Assembly (NCBI GenBank): GCA_016210395.1
Contig: JACQUI010000367.1
Coordinates: 1 to 18,150 of the forward strand
DNA: 18,150 nt
Source of the DNA: Chloroflexota bacterium
GTDB lineage: Bacteria; Chloroflexota; Dehalococcoidia; Lucifugimonadales; JACPCL1
Reading direction: 5' to 3'
Below, one piece after another: positions 13,149-18,150 of this stretch. Position numbers and translations under genes: made by a program. Numbering within the stretch: the first letter of the stretch is position 1; each line of letters begins with the position of its first letter. Under the pieces are notes generated by a model. That model was not told where the DNA came from, ran no database searches, and saw only the letters and a program-made list of their open reading frames with translations.

Positions 13149-14578
13149 GGCCGCGCGACATCGCCCGCGTCATCCTGTCCACCGGCTCGGGCAGGGTAGG
13201 GGCCGTGTTCCTCGCCGTCTTAGTCCTGGCCTCCATCTTCGTGCTGGTGCGTTTCCCCCTGGACTTCGGCCCGAAGCGGTGGAACAACCCAGGCGAGTGG
13301 GCCGACAACCCCAAGGCCGCGCCGCCCGCCTGGACGCGCCTCTGGGCCGGCGACCGCGCTGTCCGCCACGCCGTCTTCCAGGCATCCGAGCCGTCGGCGA
13401 AGACGACTGTGGCCGGGCTTGAGCAGCGCGCGTATGCCTTCACCTACGACTACCCCGGCGGGGGAACGCCCACCTTCCTTGCCCTAGCCGTGGAAGACGT
13501 GCGCTTCGCCTCCCGCGCGCCGGTCCTGACCCTCCAGGTGCGGCGGCCCGACGGGTCATCGCTTATCCTCTCCCAGACGGTCGTTCGCGGCCCCCGTCCG
13601 GGCGAGACCGCCCCCTACCTGCGCTACCAGGACTCGCCCCTGCGCCTGGGCTTCTCCAACGACCCCGACGCGCTGGCCCGCATCCGCGAATTTCTCGCGC
13701 AGCAGTACGGCCTGTCCCTGACCGGCGACGCGCTGCAAGGCAAGCTGGCCGAAGCCGTGTTCGGCACGCCTGTCCAGGGCGGCGACGGCCAGTTCCAGCC
13801 CTTGCCAGGACCATACGAGTTCACCCTGACCGCCGTCACGGGGGCCCCGTCCGACGTCATCGGCGGCGTGAAGCTGGTCATTGGCGGCTCGGTGTACGGC
13901 GTCATGGGCACCGACGCCCTCGGCCGCGACCTGGCGTTGGGGCTGCTCTTCGGCTTCCCGGTGGCCCTGGCCATCGGCATCGCCACCTCCCTCTTCGCCA
14001 CGGCCATCGGCGCGTCGCTGGGCATCCTCAGCGGCTACATGGCAGGCAAGACGGACATCGCCATCCAGCGCTTCTCCGATATCTGGAGCAACGTGCCGCT
14101 TCTGCCCATCCTCATCTTCCTCATCTTCATCCTAGGCCAGAAGCTATGGCTGGTGGTGGTCATGCTGATCCTGTTCGGATGGCCGGGCCTGACCATCGTC
14201 GTGCGCTCCATGGTGTTGCAGATACGCGGCGGGCAGCTTGTGGAGGCGACCCAGGCCCTGGGCGCGTCCAGGTCGCGCATCATGTTCCGGCATTTGCTGT
14301 TTCAGATAGCTCCCTTCATCTTCGCCCAGATGATCTTCTTCACCCCCGGCGCGATCCTTGCCGAGGCCGGCCTCAGCTTCCTGGGCCTTGGCGATCCCTC
14401 CATCCCCACCTGGGGGCAGATCCTGGAGAACGGCTTCCGCACCGGCGCGGTGTACGTCGGCTACTGGTGGTGGGTGCTGCCCCCCGGCCTGCTCATCGTC
14501 GCCACCGCCATGACCTTCGTCCTGCTCACCCTCGGCCTGGAGCCTGTGGTCAACCCTCGCTTGCGGGACCGCCGATGA
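13145..14578 (+). CDS. ABC transporter permease, DppC/OppC type with large extracytoplasmic insertion
   Basis: 477 residues against about 280-320 for standard DppC. GTG 13145 overlaps the previous stop (GTGA), showing coupling. TM1 is at about 17-36. Residues about 40-250 form an unusually long extracytoplasmic stretch, beta-rich with WTRLWAGDRAVRHAVF, LTLQVRRPDGSS and PGPYEFTLTAV. The conserved GTDALGRDL motif at 255-263 opens the permease core, with helices to about 465 and the EAA helix QLVEATQALGASRSRIMFRH at 364-383. LAEAGLSFLGLGDPSIPTWG (405-424) is a hallmark DppC motif. All core motifs are intact, so the enlarged loop is an addition, not a frameshift. It may interact with the equally unusual SBP2; this is inference. 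Confidence 0.93.
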   Translation: MRPRDIARVILSTGSGRVGAVFLAVLVLASIFVLVRFPLDFGPKRWNNPGEWADNPKAAPPAWTRLWAGDRAVRHAVFQASEPSAKTTVAGLEQRAYAFTYDYPGGGTPTFLALAVEDVRFASRAPVLTLQVRRPDGSSLILSQTVVRGPRPGETAPYLRYQDSPLRLGFSNDPDALARIREFLAQQYGLSLTGDALQGKLAEAVFGTPVQGGDGQFQPLPGPYEFTLTAVTGAPSDVIGGVKLVIGGSVYGVMGTDALGRDLALGLLFGFPVALAIGIATSLFATAIGASLGILSGYMAGKTDIAIQRFSDIWSNVPLLPILIFLIFILGQKLWLVVVMLILFGWPGLTIVVRSMVLQIRGGQLVEATQALGASRSRIMFRHLLFQIAPFIFAQMIFFTPGAILAEAGLSFLGLGDPSIPTWGQILENGFRTGAVYVGYWWWVLPPGLLIVATAMTFVLLTLGLEPVVNPRLRDRR

Positions 14579-14657
14579 CACAACCCCTCAACCCGGTCAT
14601 CATTCAAGCCTGCAAACGAATGTCCCCGGCTGCAATGTCAGTAGGAGGGGACACGCA

Positions 14658-14725
14658 TGTCATTCTAGAGCGAGGTGGTCAAACGCCCTTCGCTCCAAAT
14701 GGCGTTCCGCCTCGCGAAGAATCTC
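14658..14725. repeat. TGTCATTCT-type palindromic (MITE-like) element, copy 1
   Basis: It begins TGTCATTCTAGAGCGAGG and ends CCTCGCGAAGAATCTC. Inner arms GCGAGG (14670-14675) with CCTCGC (14710-14715), and AACGCC (14682-14687) with GGCGTT (14701-14706), allow a branched hairpin. Start and end closely match the element read in reverse at 18069-18138. Confidence 0.6.
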
Positions 14726-14731
14726 TTACCA

Positions 14732-14761
14732 CCACTGCCTTTCGCAGGGCCGCGGCAGTGG
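14732..14761. repeat. Hairpin CCACTGCC/GGCAGTGG
   Basis: CCACTGCC (14732-14739) and GGCAGTGG (14754-14761) form a perfect 8-bp stem around a 14-base loop, about 60 bases before the ATPase D start. It lacks a T-run, so it may be part of the adjacent repeat element. Confidence 0.4.
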
Positions 14762-14819
14762 CCCGTCGCTTGCTACCCAATTCACCGGCGCCAGGTTTGC
14801 CTGCGACTGGCGGCCGCCC

Positions 14820-15812
<993 letters not shown>

Positions 15813-15841
15813 TAGTTCGGGTATGTCGTTGTTCGCATGTA

Positions 15842-15863
15842 CCCCTTCCCTTTAGGGAAGGGG
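15842..15863. repeat. CCCCTTCCC palindrome upstream of the UroD-family gene
   Basis: CCCCTTCCCT (15842-15851) and AGGGAAGGGG (15854-15863) form a perfect palindrome; as RNA, a 9-bp stem with a TTTA loop. It lies 20 bases before the AAGGAGG ribosome site of the next gene. This type of CCCCTTCCC/GGGAAGGGG repeat is common between genes in some Chloroflexota-like genomes, from general memory. Confidence 0.55.
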
Positions 15864-15897
15864 GCAGGGGTTAGGTCAAGCAGAAGGAGGAAGCGCC

Positions 15898-16899
15898 ATG
15901 TCCGAGAAGCGCGACCGTGTAGCAGCCGCCGTGGCGGGCCGGGAAGTGGACCGCCCGCCCATCAGCACCTGGCGCCACTTCTACGACGTGGAGATGACCG
16001 GCAATGGCCTGGTCGAGGCCATGCTGGCCTTCCACCGCGCCTACGACTGGGACTTCATGAAGGTGAACCCACGCGCCCAGTATCACGTGGAGGACTGGGG
16101 CGCTACCTTCACCTACACCGGCGAACCCGCCACTGCTCCTACCGCCGCCTCCCTTCCAGTGGCTGCCGTCGAAGACTGGGGCCGCATCCGGCCGCTTTCC
16201 CCTACTCACGGCGTCTTGGGCGAGCACCTGCGGGCGCTTCAGGCCATCAAGAGGGAGCTGAAGGGCGAGGCGCCCTTCGTGATGACGGTCTTCAACCCCA
16301 TATCCGTTGCAGGAAGGCTGGTGCAGTCGGAGGACGTCCTCCTTGGGCACTTGCGCCAACGCCCCCAGGTCGTCCACGTCGCGCTGGAGGCGATTACGGA
16401 GACCTTTCGCGGCTATGTCGCCGAGTGCCTCAACGCCGGCGCCGACGGCATCTTCTTCGCCACCACATCCTGGGCCTCTCACGACCTGCTCACAGACCAG
16501 GAGTACCAGGAGTTTGGCCGTCCCTATGACCTGCGGGTGCTGGAGGCGGCCAGAGACGCCGGGTTCAACATCCTGCACGTATGCCGCAGCAACAACATGC
16601 TCGCGTCCCTGGCAGACTACCCGCACGTCCACGCCATTAACTGGGACGACAGGGACGCCACCAATCCCACCCTGAGCGATGCTCGCGCCCTCACTGGCCG
16701 CGCCCTTCTGGGCGGCGTCAGCACCGATGTCCTGCGTCGCAGCGCCACCCCGGATGCCGTGGCCCAGCAGGTGCGCGACGCCATACGCCAGACGGGTGGC
16801 CGGGGCTTCATGCTTGGCCCAAGCTGCTCCATCTCGCCGCGTTGCCCGGAGGCCAACCTGCGGGCCATGCGAGAGGCGCTTCTGGCGTCCCTGACATGA
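15898..16899 (+). CDS. Uroporphyrinogen decarboxylase superfamily protein, probable Zn-dependent methyltransferase type
   Basis: 333 residues, full length for PF01208. AAGGAGG 7 bases before the ATG fixes the start. Recognisable parts: REVDRPPISTWRHF at 15-28, GADGIFFAT at 181-189, INWDD at 247-251, LLGGVSTDVL at 270-279, and GRGFMLGPSC...PEANLRAM at 301-324. The HemE signature RQAGRYxPE is missing, so true uroporphyrinogen decarboxylase activity is unlikely. Instead it carries His227-x-Cys229 and Cys310, the H-x-C...C pattern that binds zinc in corrinoid:coenzyme M methyltransferases MtaA/MtbA of the same superfamily (established for those enzymes). I therefore infer methyl or alkyl transfer to a thiol or corrinoid; no corrinoid protein is encoded nearby. 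Its stop overlaps the ATPase F start (ATGA), so it is translated together with the transporter and may act on the imported compound. Confidence 0.88.
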   Translation: MSEKRDRVAAAVAGREVDRPPISTWRHFYDVEMTGNGLVEAMLAFHRAYDWDFMKVNPRAQYHVEDWGATFTYTGEPATAPTAASLPVAAVEDWGRIRPLSPTHGVLGEHLRALQAIKRELKGEAPFVMTVFNPISVAGRLVQSEDVLLGHLRQRPQVVHVALEAITETFRGYVAECLNAGADGIFFATTSWASHDLLTDQEYQEFGRPYDLRVLEAARDAGFNILHVCRSNNMLASLADYPHVHAINWDDRDATNPTLSDARALTGRALLGGVSTDVLRRSATPDAVAQQVRDAIRQTGGRGFMLGPSCSISPRCPEANLRAMREALLASLT

Positions 16900-17924
16900 A
16901 CACGCTTCTCTCCGTCCAGAACGCCTCCGTCGTCTTCCACGCCCGCAAGGGCCTGCTGGCCTCGGTGGACGTGCGCGCCCTGGACGGCGTGTCCCTGGTG
17001 CTGGACAAAGGCGAAAGCCTCTCCATCGTCGGCGAGTCGGGCAGCGGCAAGACCACCCTGGCCCGCGTCGTCCTTGGCTTGCAGAAGCCTACCCAAGGGC
17101 AGGTGACGTTTGCAGGCGAAGACATCGGCCGGGCATCGCAGAAGTCCTTGAAGGACTTTCGACGCCGCGCCCAGGGCATCTTCCAGGACCCCTTCTCCAG
17201 CCTCGACCCTTACATGACCGTGGGGCAGATCGTCGAGGAGCCTCTGGTCATTCACCGCATCGGGACGGCGGCAGAGCGGCAAGACAGGGTGGCCAAGGCG
17301 CTGGAGGAGGTGCGTCTGACCCCTACGGGCGAGATCGCCGCCAAGTTCACACACCAGCTTTCCGGCGGCCAGCGCCAGCGCGTCGCCATCGCCCGCGCCC
17401 TGGTGCTGGCGCCCGAGATGATCGTCGCCGACGAGCCGGTCTCCATGGTGGACGCCTCCAGCCGCGCGGAGATCCTGTACCTCATGCGGGAGCTGCAAGA
17501 GCGCCACGGCACGGCCTTCCTCTACATCACCCACGACATCGCCACGGCGTACCACTTCTCCCAGCGCGTCGCCGTCATGTACCTGGGGCGCATCGTGGAG
17601 ACGGGGCCCACGCGCTGGGTCGTCGCCAACCCGCTGCACCCTTACACGAAGGCGCTCCTCCAGGCGGTGCCGGAGCCCGACCCGCAGAACCGCTTCCGCA
17701 AGCGGGGCGCGCTGTCGGGCGATCCCCCCAGCCCAGCCAACCCGCCGCCCGGCTGCCGCTTTCACCCGCGCTGCGCCTACGCCTTCGAGGGTTGCGATAG
17801 GGAAGACCCGCGCCTGCGGGAGGTGCGCGCCGGGCAGCACGTGGCCTGCCGCCTGTGGAAGGGGTTTGACGAGGGTGCGCGGCTTGGCGCGCCGGCGGAA
17901 GGAACCCGGACGCTTCTTGAGTAG
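16896..17924 (+). CDS. Opp/Dpp ABC transporter ATP-binding protein, DppF/OppF type
   Basis: 342 residues. Walker A GESGSGKTT (46-54), Q-loop FQDPFSSLDPYMTVGQ (96-111), signature LSGGQRQRV (155-163), Walker B MIVADEP (175-181), switch His in ITHD (211-214). FQDPFSSLDP is typical of DppF rather than DppD. The D-loop reads SMVDAS, a divergence from the usual SALDVS, but catalytic residues are intact. The C-terminal extension HPYTKALLQAVPEPDP (248-263) is followed by four Cys (287, 293, 300, 318) in the same pattern as ATPase D. ATG 16896 overlaps the stop of the UroD-family gene (ATGA); an upstream in-frame start at 16842 would overlap that gene by more than 50 bases and is rejected. Together with ATPase D it powers permeases B and C. 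It is the last gene of the cluster. Confidence 0.95.
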   Translation: MNTLLSVQNASVVFHARKGLLASVDVRALDGVSLVLDKGESLSIVGESGSGKTTLARVVLGLQKPTQGQVTFAGEDIGRASQKSLKDFRRRAQGIFQDPFSSLDPYMTVGQIVEEPLVIHRIGTAAERQDRVAKALEEVRLTPTGEIAAKFTHQLSGGQRQRVAIARALVLAPEMIVADEPVSMVDASSRAEILYLMRELQERHGTAFLYITHDIATAYHFSQRVAVMYLGRIVETGPTRWVVANPLHPYTKALLQAVPEPDPQNRFRKRGALSGDPPSPANPPPGCRFHPRCAYAFEGCDREDPRLREVRAGQHVACRLWKGFDEGARLGAPAEGTRTLLE

Positions 17925-17969
17925 CCGGGTCTTTCGCATCTCCCGATTGCAGTCGTATTGCCGCGCCAC

Positions 17970-18138
17970 TGTCATGCTGAGCCATGACGGCAGTCAGGCG
18001 AAGCACCTAAGGCGAAGGCCGTTGCAACGTTCCTTCTCTGCACGAGCCATCTGTCTTTACCGGCACAGGCCTTAGGTTCTTCGCGAGGCGGTCGCAAGTG
18101 ATGGCAGTTGTCGCTTGACCGCCTCGCTCAGAACGACA
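17970..18138. mobile_element. MITE-like composite of TGTC(A/G)TTCTGAGC repeats
   Basis: About 169 bases after the last transporter gene are bounded by imperfect inverted ends, TGTCATGCTGAGC (17970-17982) and GCTCAGAACGACA (18126-18138), with 11 of 13 matching. Inner arms GCGAAGCACCTAAGGC (17998-18013) and GCCTTAGGTTCTTCGC (18069-18084) match at 15 of 16. The right half is itself a palindrome, GCGAGGCGGTC (18083-18093) with GACCGCCTCGC (18117-18127), and read in reverse it matches the element at 14658. It encodes no protein, so it would be a non-autonomous element or REP doublet; no target-site duplication was identified. Confidence 0.55.
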
Positions 18139-18150
18139 AATGGTATCCAC

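Larger units (their letters stand above)
14579..14819. other. 241-base gap inside the transporter cluster, repeat-filled
   Basis: The gap contains TGTCCCC/GGGGACA arms (about 14622-14653), a TGTCATTCT...-type palindromic element (14658-14725) and a CCACTGCC/GGCAGTGG hairpin (14732-14761). No ribosome site is seen before the ATG at 14820, and no gene is supported. It breaks an otherwise tightly packed series of genes. Confidence 0.6.

Noticed and set aside
16617..17975. Minus-strand open frame of 452 codons opposite ATPase F
   Set aside because: ATPase F has every ABC motif on the plus strand; the antisense reading has no recognisable motif.

Overview
The window looks like a chromosomal piece of a GC-rich environmental bacterium. 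Chloroflexota (Dehalococcoidia-like) is my best guess. It rests on a HemQ-type chlorite-dismutase-fold protein, Pro/Thr-linker lipoproteins, a surface-anchored Asp-box protein, and several intergenic palindromes of kinds I associate with that phylum. This is inference, since there is no rRNA or ribosomal marker. The central theme is peptide/opine/nickel-type (Opp/Dpp) ABC transport.

Layout. 1-600 (minus) is the start of a coproheme decarboxylase (HemQ/ChdC) gene cut by the window edge; it is divergent from an SDR oxidoreductase at 764-1552. A convergent lipoprotein gene (1632-3872, minus, TTG start) encodes a family-5 solute-binding protein (SBP1) with an extra PsbP/DcrB-like N-terminal domain. 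After a 380-base hairpin-rich spacer comes a signal-peptide/Asp-box propeller/C-terminal-TM protein (4253-6655), then a small DUF433 protein (6751-6975).

The transporter locus runs from 7162 to 17924: a second family-5-like binding protein (SBP2), a minus-strand cassette, then permease B, permease C, ATPase D, a UroD-superfamily enzyme and ATPase F. Compared with SBP1 in the same window, SBP2 has its two halves in the opposite order, which looks like a circular permutation. Permease C carries an unusual insertion of about 210 residues between TM1 and the conserved GTDxxGRD motif. The UroD-family protein has the His-x-Cys...Cys pattern known as the zinc site of corrinoid-dependent methyltransferases (MtaA/MtbA type), and its gene overlaps the ATPase F gene by ATGA. 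I infer a dedicated uptake-plus-methyl/alkyl-transfer unit; the substrate is unknown.

The minus-strand cassette between SBP2 and the permeases (about 9.7-12.0 kb) holds a small membrane-anchored hypothetical protein and an AbiE-type type IV toxin-antitoxin pair of visibly lower GC. The pair has a strong promoter embedded in an inverted-repeat operator and a 10-base inverted repeat at its two ends. Immediately downstream, permease B seems to be read from an extended -10 promoter as a leaderless mRNA.

Several families of short palindromic/MITE-like repeats sit in the spacers: 29-base GTAGGGGCGA-type palindromes, TGTC(A/G)TTCTGAGCGAGG-type elements, and a CCCCTTCCC hairpin. I see no rRNA, tRNA, CRISPR array, IS transposase or phage genes.
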